Part shown: positions 1 through 11,529 of the stretch, in pieces | Layout of the letters: the number at the start of each line of letters is the position of its first letter | Position numbering within the stretch: the stretch's first letter is position 1 | Assembly (NCBI GenBank): GCA_036971615.1 | Contig: JAYKKR010000039.1 | Location: forward strand, 1 to 64,000 | Source of the DNA: Amyloporia xantha | Lineage: Eukaryota > Basidiomycota > Agaricomycetes > Polyporales > Adustoporiaceae | Direction of reading: 5' to 3' | Length of the DNA: 64,000 nt | Notes under the pieces: model-generated | The model's input: only the letters and a program-made list of their open reading frames with translations | What the model was told of the DNA's origin: nothing | Database searches by the model: none | Program-made: the position numbers and the translations under genes

Positions 1-1070
1 CTAATTTGGGTTCGTCACAGGAAAAAGTTTGCTCAGATCCTCTTTGAGTCCCCTGAGAGTAAACAGACAGTTCGAATGTCTTGGCGAATAGCAGAAGTAA
101 AAGTATATCCCGAAGAAGCCGATACCCATAAATACCTTGGGTGGGAAAGAAACCAAGGATATGGTATAGAGGATGGAATGGAGCTCAATATAAGGGATAG
201 AAGAAGTGAGGCATTGACTAATAGCTCACCCAAATTGATACATGAATCATTCACGGCCCCCAATCGGCAGGATGTGGCATTGGGTCACTACCCGGAAACG
301 CAGTTGGCAGTCGCGGCGATTTGACGATGTAAATTGTCATCATACCAAGCTCCATTTCTTCCACATTATAGATGAAGATATCCTCTAATTCACTTGAGTC
401 AATCAGGGTGGATTACGAGAGACCGAGATTCAAGTTCAACGTTGAGTTAGAAGACGCTCACGTGGTACGGTGCTTCAAGTTGATCGCTGATGGCGGTGGA
501 TCGATCTCAATTGATTTCCAAGGAAGACTCAACTTCATGATAAACCTCGTTATATAACAGGGCAAAAGCAACCGCCTTCCTCGCGAGACTTCATGCATTC
601 ATGCTTCATAGCGTCTCACTGTGCACAGGTTTCTCAGGCAACGTAGTCTCAGCATTCCACTCGTAATCATCGCAAGTCGTAGCAGCAGATCCGGAAGTTT
701 GGCGTTGTCCAGTTCTCAGATATGTCCCTCGAGGTGGCGTTGAATCTCGCCAGATTCGGTGATCCGAGGATCAGTGAATGCCACAACCTACTTTTCAAGA
801 TTCTCTACTATCCCACCGCGTTCACCTCGCCCTTATCTCTGCGACGCCGCTGCCACATCCTCCAAGTTGTCACTCCTCGAACCTCATGTTATGTAAATCT
901 GCCACCCCCAATCCCATTCGATTTCATACTCGGCTCCCAAAATGAAAATAATGGAGGTACGCAATGTTTGGCCTCTCTCTTACGTACTCCTTCCACCCTG
1001 CGAGCTGCCAAACAATGTCTGACGTCACGCATTGGGCATTGGACCGTCAATAGCGAGACAGGGGGCTGCA

Positions 1071-1084
1071 TATGCACGTGCATA
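1071..1084. promoter_or_regulatory. 14-bp perfect palindrome with CACGTG core
   Basis: TATGCACGTGCATA reads identically on both strands and is centred on CACGTG, the core bound by bHLH factors such as Cbf1 and Pho4 in yeasts. No gene start lies within about 1 kb that I can support, so the regulated gene is unknown. The palindrome is seen directly; the bHLH assignment is inference. Confidence 0.4.
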
Positions 1085-1096
1085 GGCCTGCAGGCA

Positions 1097-1123
1097 TTTC
1101 TCCCAAGCAATGTTTGGGAGAAA
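1097..1123. repeat. Inverted repeat, 10-bp arms, 7-base loop
   Basis: TTTCTCCCAA and TTGGGAGAAA are perfect reverse complements separated by GCAATGT. An RNA from either strand could form a hairpin. It lies 12 bases after the CACGTG palindrome. The loop-proximal string GCAATGTTTGG also occurs once near 961-972. No T-run follows and no function is evident. Confidence 0.5.
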
Positions 1124-2230
1124 AGGTCTCGTGTCCGTTCTCGTTCCTATGCCGCCGGCCTCCCCACTCTGCCGTTTCTCCCTCTTTCCACGAACGTCTG
1201 TCAGCTCGCTTGTCAAATCATCCGTCCGTCCATCCATCCATCTCCGCTGAATTGAAACGCATCTGCACAGCTCTAAGGCACGGTGTGAAGTGCCTCCGCT
1301 CAGTGCAGATCATCCGGACTGGAACCGAGTCTACAATGCCGATGGGAAGGGCGGCAGCACCATCTTGGAGGGCTACACTTTACGTACAGGCTACGACGCC
1401 GGCCCCCGGGACGGCAGATCTGCCTTCACGGATTCGTGTGTGCGGTGCCGCCTACCCAGGTTGTAGCAAACCTCATGGTCTTACTCTCATACCATCTCTC
1501 AAGGGCTCGCCCCCGAGGCTTTACCCCGCAGTTAGCCGCAGTTGCGTATCTTTCCTGCAATCTGGTGAGAAACTGGAACTGCTTGCGGTAAAGAAATGGA
1601 AGCATTTCCTCGACCTTTCCAGAAATTCCCATCGGTGTATCTGTGTCCAAGTGGGGAAGTAGCCGTCCTCGATTCACTCGTCGAGGAGCCGATGCAATAA
1701 TATTCAACAAATGGCGACTTGGCGCTCGAAGAGTAGCAGCGTTGTCGACGACTTAGAATGACAATACAATTGGAACTCATACGCGGAAGCAATCTGCACA
1801 ATCTCTGGTTATTGTCTTGCGACAGGGGTTTCACACCGTGTCCCCTCAAGGAATATACTGAGTGTTGGGGTTGGCGTGAGCTACTTATTTGCCTAATTAT
1901 CGATTCTCGGTTGCTTGCTTCTTATAAACAAGATTTAATTGGTGATCAAAGGTCCGTATCCCTTACGGGAGAGGCATGTCCGATTTTTCTGAGCACATCA
2001 TATTGAAACAGACCTTTTCTACCTGACGCCAGAGAGATCGAACACAATGTTCAAGGGAAGTGCATGCTTATTGAAAGTGTAATTGGTTCAATAACATATA
2101 TAGTCAAAGTTTTCGTTAGCAGGATGGGCACAGCCCGTAGGAGGCTGGTGGTACAATAAATATCACAAGAGAGGACAGATATGGGATCATACAGTGAACG
2201 AACACACACGATCTTGGCACGTCGAAACAT

Positions 2231-4562
2231 TCATGAAACCTCAGTTTCTCTCTCAAATGGCTTGATCAGAAGCGGCATCTGGTAACCTTGCTCGGGTTCA
2301 CTGCGGACGAGAGGACGTTGAACTGCCATGGCTCTCTTGATTATCTCTCCCGGCGGAACTGCCAATTCGAACTCGAAGGCACGAATGAGGATGAATAGCA
2401 AGGCCTTCATTCTGAGATGAAGAATAGTCTAATCAGAAAGGGCGAATGATCGAGGACGAGGCTGAACGACTGACTCGACGATGGAGAAGCGGTATCCAAT
2501 GCATGCGTGAGGTCCGCCTAAGAAGCTCATCAAATGACTCCATACCCCAGGAATACTTTTCACTTTTTCAGGTATAGCTTCCCATCGCTCGGGTCTGGAG
2601 TAAATGTCGGTTAGCACTGGCATACAGGCTCGTAAGACAGCCTCAACTTGAACTCCAGCGCGTCATCACCCCAAAGTTCCTTGGACCTGTTCAACGCCAA
2701 GATAGAGATGAATATGGTGTCACCCTTCTTTACTCTGTTAAAGTCGATTCGTTAATAGAAGTGTTAAAGAATGTCCTTGCTCAACGCACTTTATGTTATC
2801 GTGTACTTGTCCGTATATGTCAGTGTAAGGCGTGTCGAGCGGAATGACATCATCCTGCATGGCGACCCTGAGGCTTGACGGTACCGGCGCGTGTACACGC
2901 ATCGTCTCTCGCACAACGGCTTCTAGGTATGGCAGTTCGTTCAATTCGTCCATGGTAGGAGTCTCTGTTGGAAGACTCAAGAGCTCCTCGCGCAATTTTC
3001 TCTGTACTTCGGGAGCTTGTGAAAGAGCATACAGACACCAGCTAGTCGCATTGCTCGTAGTCTCATGTCCTGCGACAAGGAACCTTAGGAGAGAAAGTAA
3101 GATAGAAATGGGGTGTTGGTGCACGAATAAACAACTTACGTGGGCACCTCTACAGAGATAACGTGAGTACCAGTGTATAGTGGGTGGGCACAAGGGCTTA
3201 CGAGCTAATACATCTTCGTCCGAAAGGCGTTGATTCTCGGGAATATCACTGCCCATGTTTGCCTTGATGAGCAACGTCAGAAGATCGCGACCGTGCAGCA
3301 TGCCATCGCCTTTCTCCCCTGCGGAAATTGCTTTCATAACTTCCGCTTTTTTCTCAGCGATAAGCTGCATTCCAACACGTTTCATGACCTTACGAGCAGC
3401 CTGTATCCGCCTTCCACGTTTGTCATGCTACGCAAGCTCAACAAATCATTCTTTGAGAGGAAAAATGAAAACTGCGGCAACGCACAATCATGCGTAGGGG
3501 AGGGCAGTGTGCTTGCAGCGTAGTCAATACGGAAAATCCGGACGGCGCTCGCAGCATCGTATCAAGAGCTATATTCAGTTCGTTGGGTTTGCCATCGACA
3601 TGTAACGCATCGAAATTGTAGTTGAATCCTGGTTCAACACGGTCGAGTTAGATAATGCTCAATGTTAAGTGTTAATACCTTCATTTACCTGCTAATCCAA
3701 TAACATCTAGTGTCATCTTGCTCAGTCCCTTGAGAACATTGACTCGGAGAAGCCCTTCATTCTTGGCAATTTCGCTTTTCCAGAGTTCGCGAAGCTGCGG
3801 TATCATTTGGGTACTGGGCATTTAGATGGAATTTTCCGGAACCATGTACCTGTATCGATTTGTCCACGGAGATATCCGTCAGTTGTCGGATCTGAGCTGG
3901 ACCAAATGCTGGATTCTGTGCACCCTGGTTAGTTTCAGTTTTTGCTATAGGAAGGCCGTTGTACCATGATTCTTCTCTAAAAAGCATAATTAGAAATTCA
4001 TTTACTAGCTAATTGTGGTTTAAAAGAACCATACCTGCTGACGATGCTGCTCACCTGTACCGGTGATACGGTATACATTATTGAGTCATTCAGAAGATCT
4101 GTCGTGAAATAACGAACCCTCCATGACTAAGAGACCTTTGTCTAAGACTTGGCCCAGATTGAAGAGGACTTGTGTTGGCTTATGGTACAGGTAGGCGTGA
4201 CTGAGGACGTAGTGTAGCGCCTTCGTATCTACGGTATATAACCAGTTACTCTGAATATCCGTTCGATTAGCAAGGAAGTGAACGGAATCTCAGTCTGCCT
4301 TACTGACGCCTAGCCAGCCCTTGTATTTGATAGTAGGGCCATATATCTCAACCCAAGCCTCATGAAGCACAGAGTGTTCGGCATGGAAGATCTGCCTGAG
4401 GTTACCGAATACCCAGCTGGGACTTGGGGGACCGGGTAGGTCGCGCAAAGTAGACGAATAAGGTGTAATGAGAATTGGAATCAGCTTCCACAGAATAACA
4501 ACGAGCAGAGAAATAGCCAGGGATAGAAACGCATTGGTGAGGGAGAGGGCCATTGCGACCAT
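2231..4562 (-). CDS. Cytochrome P450 monooxygenase
   Basis: Membrane-anchored heme-thiolate monooxygenase; the substrate cannot be told from sequence. Splicing gives 13 exons and about 548 residues: 4562-4308, 4250-4118, 4054-4035, 3976-3965, 3915-3850, 3794-3689, 3628-3486, 3427-3202, 3149-3140, 3083-2790, 2734-2648, 2594-2475 and 2405-2231. The N-terminus has a hydrophobic anchor followed by the Pro-rich hinge PGPPSPS. The I-helix AGHETTS, the K-helix ExxR (ETMR), the PERW motif and the heme loop [13 protein letters not shown] (Cys near residue 481) are all present, so catalysis should be intact. Three exons are only 20, 12 and 10 nt, supported by the recovered motif RRIMNPAFG. The last exon keeps frame only if the second AG is used as acceptor (see findings). 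The start was chosen at the ATG before the anchor; an ATG 102 bases upstream is in frame. The hinge and exon pattern resemble the large basidiomycete P450 clans; no CYP family is assigned. Confidence 0.9.
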
Positions 4563-6197
4563 GACGCCGCTACTCGGTGAATGAAGACGGATTTGATGAA
4601 GGGCGAGTCTTATCACAAGCCTGAGAGCGTTGTGGAAAACACGGTTCGAAATACACACCGTCATTTATCTGCTCGAACTTCGCTGCGCAGCCCATTACTC
4701 ATGCGCGAAGAATAACTGACGATATCGAACGCATTTTGTGGGCCTAGTAGCCGTCTGGCTCCAAGGGTATTGAGCCTGAGGAACACAGTCTACATCCGCC
4801 CGTCGGCATATCGGCTGAGTCTGTGACGACGTCTAGTCAGGCTGTCAGTATCGTACAAATTGTGAATGGCGAGCTGTCAGTCACCGGTGAGACCGGTTGG
4901 AGTTAAGGTTCGCAAAGCACTAACATGTTTTCCGACCCTGCCGGAGTCCTTCCCGTTGGTTCGCATGCGTTTGATTTGGAGCTACTTGCACGGGCATCTT
5001 TCATATTGCAATATTCAATCTCCCTCTTTCTTCAATGCCACCAGTGCACAAGCCTACGAGAGACCAATACGTATCTCGAGTCCAGAACTGCGCATAGATG
5101 AATGGCAATGCACTGTGCCTGAGTTCGATTGTAGACATGCAACGAGTCCGCGATAGTCGTTACTGTTCTTCCTGGGACCCTCCAACAGCGCCCATAATGG
5201 TCGGCCTGTTAGATCGCCTGGCCGGATGCGATATCACCTGTTTGATCTGAAGTATACACAGGCCCTTATCAATTCTCTCCCTCCCGAGATTCCCTGCGCT
5301 GCCCTTGGCACTGGTCGGCATGATGGACCATGTGGCGTCTACCTTGAAATAGCTTCGACCTCCCAAATATGGCAGCTCTATGATAGGTTCACACAGCGTA
5401 TGCATAAATATTCACACTCCGCCGGTTTAAGCCGTTTCCCCGAGCTCGTACATTTGATCACGGTGGGGTATCTGAGGTGTTTGTGTAATGTTCCATTGTC
5501 AATGTAAATACATATCCAGCTATTTATATAGTTATAAGATTTTCTCTCCTGCGGTCGACTCCTTCAACAGCGTTGAAGGACGGCTGCTGACGACGCCACA
5601 AGAAGGATTTGGAAGTCCGACCATGGCGACTGCAAAATACCAAGACGCCGGTACCAGATCTGATCACTGATTAGTGGCTTCATGCCGTGCGGGGGTCTCC
5701 CGGGAATTTAGGGAGGGAGAGAATTGATAAGGGCCACAGACTCGAATTCCCAAGCGCGTGATTCTGGCTACACAGGGGCCCAGAATATTGGCCTTCCGTC
5801 GCTGTTATTTCTATTTGAAGTTCACCGCCCATTGTAAACAAACCTTTTATACCCAACTAATAGTAACTTACCATGTCTGATCGCGAAGCCCAGCCGCACG
5901 CTGGGCTACAATCATCGACGTGCGTGTACAAGTCCACCCGCCGCATCTGACAAGATTCCTCAGACAATTGATGCCGGTAAGGCACGAAACACGTAGCGAC
6001 TGGTTTCCTTGCGCGAAATACAAGCTTTTCAGCTGGCAAAATTATTTTATAAATATGAGTAAACCTCGTGTACATTTCAAATCAGTCCGCATGAGTCTGC
6101 CTCATGGCTCCCGCGTTGTATCGATGACCTGAAGTGCTAAGCACAGATGGCTACAAGACATACGACGGTTATCTATCTGCTGTGGCAGTAATTGCCG
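4563..6197. other. Intergenic, divergent promoters of P450 and BTB gene
   Basis: This 1.6 kb separates the divergently transcribed P450 and the first BTB gene. Open frames of 60-96 codons occur on both strands but none shows a domain, a plausible splice partner or biased composition. I see no repeat or RNA gene in it. Confidence 0.5.
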
Positions 6198-7861
6198 ATG
6201 CCCTCACCACAAGTCATGGAAACCTCACCGACTCCCAAAACTATTCCCGCTGTGGTACCTCAATCGCCATTTGACAGTGCGGTCGCAGACAGTACTATAC
6301 ATTCTGCGGACGACGTGAACTTCCAGGTGCATAGTGTTATCCTTGCCGAAGCGTCCCCCGTCTTTCGACAAATGCTGAGCTTTCCAGAGCAATCTGGGGA
6401 TTGCACCGGCGTAAAAGAGACTCGCTACGGCGAAATCATTCGCAGGGTGATCGATTTGCCCGAGAACAGTCATACACTTGACAAGCTCCTGCGTCTCTGC
6501 TACCCTGTTCGCGACCCCGTGATGAACGACTTGGAGGAGGTGCGAGCTGTGCTGGAAGCCGCCATCAAGTATGAGATGGAACAAGCGGTAGTACTCACCA
6601 AACGCGCATTGCTATCGTTCCCCGACGGCAATTCACTGAGAATATGGGCCATCGCGGTTCATTTACACTTAGAAGACGAGGCCCGCATTGCTGCGGGGAG
6701 AATAGCAACCATATCAACTGCCGACAGATGTCCACCAGAGTTCCAAGACATTGCTGCAGGCACATACTTCCGTCTGATGCGGTTTCATCGGGCCAAAGGG
6801 AAGGTTGACGATGATTTCTCCTTCGTCCTTCGTCCGAAAGCACGGGACGCCGAAAAACGAATCCCAGAAACATATGAATTCTTCTCGCATCCATTCGCCG
6901 ACATTACCTGTCGTTCATCAGATGGCGTCAATTTCGGGACGCATAAGGTTGCGTTGTCCATGGCGTCGCCTGTTCTACGTGATATGATCACCTCATCAGT
7001 AGAAAGACGACTCGGAGTGGAGCACTGTGTTAGCGCCCCTGAGCCAAGTGACGAGGTGGATACGTTGGACCTTCCTGAAGACAGCCGCACTCTCGCGGTC
7101 CTCCTCAAGCTGTGCTACCCAGTGGAAGAGGGCGAGGTTGTCGTCGACGACCTGTGGATCGTGAGGAGAGTGGCAGAGGCAGCTGCGAAGTACCAAATGG
7201 CTCGGGTCACACAGCTTGTTCAAAAGATCTTCGGGACCATTGCCAAAGATGAACCTGTACGTGCTCATATGATAATGGCACAAGCTGGGTTAAAGGAATA
7301 CATGCTTCGAGCTGCCGACAATTTGTTCATGGGTGGAACCCCTTCCGAGGAATATTTTCCCGAGCTGGAGACCATAGCGGCAGACCACTACTATCGACTC
7401 CTCAAATACTATGACGCTTCCACAAGTGCAATAAGCAGGACTACTCTGAGCTTAAGTCTAGAGTCTCGCTCAAGAACTCACCGCGCAGAGGATCAGTCCG
7501 CTAAGCAAGCTGAATGTTCATGTTGCGGAAATGCCATGTCATTCAATGCAAGGCGCAAGAACTGTTTTCAGTCTACGAAGAAGTGGGTGGACGAAAATAC
7601 GAAAATTATACTGCAAGCGATAGCAAAGTCACCCGAGGCAACGCCGTTTGGGCTGCTAGAGAAGGGTCTATTACTGCGCTCTGCGCAGAACGACCAGTGG
7701 TGTCACGGCTGCGAGGCGTCGATATTGCATTTCACGACATTGAATGAATTTGTGCAGCAGAAATGGGACGATGCGGTGCGGAAGGTGATGTTGGCATTCG
7801 ATGGCTCTGTTCGAATTTTACCTAATGTTTCATCTCTTGACAGATCAAATTTGATGATTGA
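6198..7861 (+). CDS. Double BTB/POZ protein with C-terminal Cys-pair module
   Basis: Putative adaptor protein; BTB domains dimerise and often dock Cul3 ubiquitin ligases, but the partner here is unknown. Module 1 (about residues 24-225) begins with a BTB fold (HSADDVNFQVHSVILAEASP) followed by a helical region ending AGTYFRLMRFHR. Module 2 (about 230-425) repeats the plan. The tail has Cys pairs near residues 440 (CSCC) and 500 (CHGC). The start is the first ATG; a TTG two codons earlier opens the frame but is not a eukaryotic start. The frame stays open to 7919, but by analogy with paralogs an intron is likely: donor after codon 529 at 7785, branch-like CTAAT, acceptor at 7842-7843, and a last exon encoding IKFDD, giving 534 residues. 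Its first exon has the same codon count (529) as the 11.5 kb paralog, pointing to a local duplication. Confidence 0.85.
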
Positions 7862-9088
7862 TCTTTGTAATAGATATGGCTCGCAATTTCAACTTGCGAC
7901 TGTGATTGGATTGATCTGAAATAGGGAACGTAAGTACCCATCACGTCTCATGAATTGACCCTCACCTGATATCACAAAGTGCTTTTCTTGAAACATTGAA
8001 GACAATTTTCCAAAATGAACAATCACTGGAGTCGTTTGTATCGCCACACTGACAGGAAAGCGGGGTTAGAAATCTTCTGTGTATCTGTTTCAAGCTCGCT
8101 TCAGCTGGGACCTTGATGACCCTATTCGCCTTCACCCTGCCATCATTTTTGCCATAGTACTTGTCCTTCACTGGATCTAAGTGCAAAATTCCATCATCCT
8201 ATAACTGAGTGAGACGGCGTAGTACGCACCGGCGTTATGAAGGCAAGATGTGCCAGTTCGGGAAATCATGGTCGAGATGACAACAACTTGAGAAATCAGT
8301 CGAAGAGCGCGTATATGTATGGCAGGTGGAATGAACACTACACGGGGCAACGGTCAAACTGACCTGCTAAGCGTTGGACGTTGAACGCTGACCGCTGAGG
8401 ACTGAACGTTGAAAGCTGAACGCACTTAACCAGAAGAGTCTCAGAAGCGACGTGGATTACACCTCATGCAATGAGACGGCTATAGTGATCGTCCTCTTCC
8501 ACCTCAAAAAGGTCATTGGTCATAGTCTGCCTACGGGAGACTAGGTCTTACACCTGAAGATATATGTCAGACAAGCAGCCATCAGCCAAAATTGAACGCA
8601 CATCTCGTCTATGGAGGTCCAAGCGTCGCATCAGTGGCGTTTGAAGATGGCATCAGAAGCCAAGTGGACTCACCTCACGCAAGTGAAGCTATGCTGCTGC
8701 GCCCAGTGCCAGAATTTGGTACAGGAAACCACTGACGACGTTCTATATCGGATCAACCGACTGCTGCTGACGGGTGGCTTTCGACTTGATTATTCTTCGA
8801 CTTGATTTTCTTCGTGAAAGACCCGTGAAGGCAGGATATGAACAACTCATCCAAGAATCCAAGTGCTCACCTTATCTTATGCCGCAGGAGCCATGAACAG
8901 AATAGCGAACGGTGTTTTGGTCCGGATAATTTGAAGTACTATATGCCTATTCGACAATAGAACTATGGGGTACCCGATATATACTTCCTCGCCCATCATC
9001 GAGTAGCAACTTGATCGGATGTAATCATATTGTAATTGTCTTTGACGATGGACGCGGTTGGGCCTGCAGCTTCTTCAACTGCTCCCCG
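7862..9088. other. Intergenic, no gene seen
   Basis: 1.2 kb between the convergent BTB and F-box genes. It holds short degenerate repeats (8370-8424) and a diverged direct repeat of about 40 bases (8441-8483 and 8653-8692). A minus-strand open frame at 7962-8186 (74 codons) has no recognisable domain. No RNA gene seen. Confidence 0.5.
8370..8424. repeat. Degenerate short tandem repeat (GTTGAACGCTGA-like)
   Basis: About five imperfect copies of a roughly 10-base unit, GNTGAACGCT/GGACGTTGAACG, follow one another. Copies differ at several positions, so this looks like an old minisatellite rather than a regulatory array. Similar TTGAA-GCTGA strings occur near other BTB genes (24.86 kb and 57.49 kb). 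Confidence 0.4.
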
Positions 9089-10640
9089 TCAATCAAGGGA
9101 TGCCATGCCCATTGACAAACTTTCGTCGTGAAATCGAACCTTTACTTGCTCAGCGACACCTGTCAAGTCGCCAAGATCGGACAAGGCGTCGCGGCCCTTG
9201 AACGAAATATCCAGCAAGGCCAGTGATGCACCTCTAGCCGTACGACTTCTCAAGGATGATGCGAGCGATGCAATGGGAATTTGGAACTTTTCGGTAGAGC
9301 GGATGTAGAGGGATTTTATGGCTGGACACACCGACCACCTGGGACTTGATATTCCCTCCTCCACTCCTAGCGCCATGAACAATGTGACTATACGATAGTC
9401 ACCATCCTCAAGGTGGATAGACCTCAGCGATGGCATTTGGCTGAGAATACGGCGCCAGTCCTGCTCGTTCAAACAGAAGGTAGGTGATTTGATCGCTAGA
9501 GATCGCAGCTCGGGGAACGAGATGACGGCTCCAAAATGATTGAATTCAGCATCTCCGCCCAGAGGGTCTGCCCTTACCATGGGTCTCCAGGTCCATTGTG
9601 CTGTAAAACCAGTATGGTTGGACCATATCGTGACGCGGGCGGCAAACTCGATGTGCACCAACAGCAGACTCGCATCGTGTATAGTCGACGTCGTGGCCCG
9701 CAATGCATCACATGGTTGAATCAGATCTCTTCCCACTCGAGTAATGGGTCTGTCCAAAAATGATAAGCCAACCATCGCACTCGTAGGGAACGTCATGCGC
9801 GATAATATATGCGACACGGCTTCATGGGGCTCACGCAGGACGAGGTGCATCAAGTGGGGAAGGTCAATTGAATGGGAGTTCTCGGGAATAGAAAACATGT
9901 CCGTAGATCTGGCGCTTCTCATTCCCAGACAAAATGACCGCAGTCCTGGACATTGTTGTAAGCTCCCTATAACATCCTCTAGGGATGCAATCGGCTGATC
10001 GTTTAGAGCAATATGGGTCATGTTGACATATGATCGCCATACCAATGATGCATCACACACCGTGATAGAACGCAAAGCAGGGGTATCATTGGCGAAGACA
10101 TGAGATAGGACCCGAGGACGGAGTGATGAGTGGGATTGACCAATAATGGTAAGATTCTGCAACTGCGGCGCCGGAGAGATGAAATGGGACAGTATCATTG
10201 CCATATGCTTTGCCATTAGCCCGCTGACAGAAAATATTGAGATACGGTTGCAATATTCGGCGACAGTCTGCGCCATGGTGGCTACGACTTCGATTGACCC
10301 AAAGCGGGCCACGGGTCCGTCGATGCTGACAGACAACGCTAGGTCTCCAGACCGTGTAAGAAACTCGCGTAACATAGGCCCGCAGCAGTCGCCGGTGACT
10401 GTGATATTAGTCCAAAGCCTTGGGGAGGCGATGGCGAGACGGCGCCAGTGACGACATGTGTAGGTGACTGCTAGCCAGGTGGTACCCGTTCTGAGAGCCG
10501 TTTTCCGGCTCGAGGGGTTGCTCATCCCATTCGTGTTTGTCCAAAGATAAGGTAGAAAATATTCCATAAACGACATCGTCATTGAGGCGAGTGATGGGTG
10601 TGGCATTGAGCTTCTGGCCGCTCATCATATGCTCAGTCAT
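9089..10640 (-). pseudogene. F-box protein gene with an internal frameshift
   Basis: An F-box protein is the substrate receptor of an SCF (Skp1-Cullin-F-box) ubiquitin ligase. The N-terminal F-box signature (TRLNDDVVYGIFSTL) starts from the ATG at 10640 in one frame. The continuation typical of basidiomycete F-box proteins, TWLAVTYTCRHWRRLAIASPRLW, and the following 450 residues of degenerate leucine-rich repeat-like sequence lie in the frame displaced by +1. The switch falls between about 10535 and 10471, where no intron of usable length fits (the best GT...AG pair is about 18 bases). One extra base, or two missing, would explain it; short C and A runs are in the interval. The downstream frame is open for 505 codons, so the lesion is recent, or a sequencing error. 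An internal start could still yield a protein lacking a true F-box. Confidence 0.7.
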
Positions 10641-11529
10641 GACCTTAACATACTACGAACCGCATTCAGTAGTGTTAGACAGTAAAAGCAGCGAGTTTGG
10701 TATGCTATATTTCTCACCGTTTGGTTTCCAGTTAGCGAAAAGCCCGCCGGTGTGGTTATTGGACAGTAAGGTTGCCCATTTCAAGCTGTCACAGTTTGTT
10801 GGTCCGGTGTGACATTGACTGTCACCTTTCTCTAGTCTTTTCGATATCGTACGCTTAGTATTGTGCTCTCGCTGCCGTTCACGGTACTTTAGGAAGGTGA
10901 GTTGCAACACCACGCTATCTATATTGTCCCTTTGCTGCCAGCGAAAGCTGATGTTCACCCTTGAAGTGAGTGTCTCTGAATTTATGCAAGAATGACAACG
11001 GTGATTGGTTCTACGACTGTGCACGACGTCTTATAATAAGGCGGACGTGATTTGTACGCACGATAGTGATGGATAAAACAGAGGATCGAACTACAAGGAC
11101 GGAGGTAAAGACCCAGTGCGCGTGTGGTGAAAGGCTTGCTCTAGGGCCTGAGATGCATGATGTCCCTGCAATCTGCCAGGGAATGATCCGCTGAACTTTC
11201 AGGAGTATTGGCGGAACACGTTTGACACTTCTTGCTACAGAATGTATAGATTGCGCGCAAATCGCGTCTTGCGAAGCCAGATGATTACTTACGGTACCAA
11301 CATGTAACGGAAACTTCTCTTCCAATTTAGGGTTTCTCCTCATCTAAGCACACGAGCCCGCACATATCATCTGCATCTACACGAGGAGAGATGGAAGAGT
11401 CCAGATTGATTTCCTTTGAGGTGCGTGTATCCCGCATGTTAGTTGCGCGTATCGCACGATCATCTCCCACGGCACGATAGAGGACATTGCATTCGCATTA
11501 CATTGACACTCAAGCATTACAGCGACATC
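10641..11529. other. Intergenic, divergent F-box and BTB promoters
   Basis: 0.9 kb between divergent genes. It contains a small inverted repeat, GTGACA-TTGAC-TGTCAC, near 10808-10824. Open frames at 10653-11024 and 11011-11343 (minus) carry no recognisable domain. Nothing else is seen. Confidence 0.45.

Larger units (their letters stand above)
1..2230. other. No supportable gene; intergenic or decayed sequence
   Basis: Several open frames of 60-196 codons overlap here on both strands (for example 722-1255 and 1072-1662), but their translations are low in hydrophobic periodicity, show no domain I recognise, and do not join through good splice sites. A tetranucleotide run (CCGT/CCAT) lies near 1219-1243. 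A CRE-like TGACGTCA octamer is at 1020-1027. The last few hundred bases before 2230 are the probable 3' flank of the P450 gene. A diverged gene or an exon of a gene beyond the left edge cannot be excluded. Confidence 0.5.

Noticed and set aside
722..1662. Open frames of 177 and 196 codons as possible genes
   Set aside because: They overlap in different frames, have low-information composition, no domain, no matching splice sites, and include palindromes and simple repeats.
4866..5670. Three plus-strand open frames of 60-96 codons between the P450 and BTB genes
   Set aside because: No recognisable domain and no in-phase splicing between them; length is within chance for this composition.
7785..7919. 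C-terminal extension of the 6.2 kb BTB protein by read-through
   Set aside because: The extension has no counterpart in paralogs, whereas splicing gives a last exon in the family style; the donor GTGATG is weak, so this is a judgement.
8370..8424. Short repeats as a CRISPR-like array
   Set aside because: Units are about 10 bases, imperfect and contiguous with no spacers; the genome is eukaryotic.
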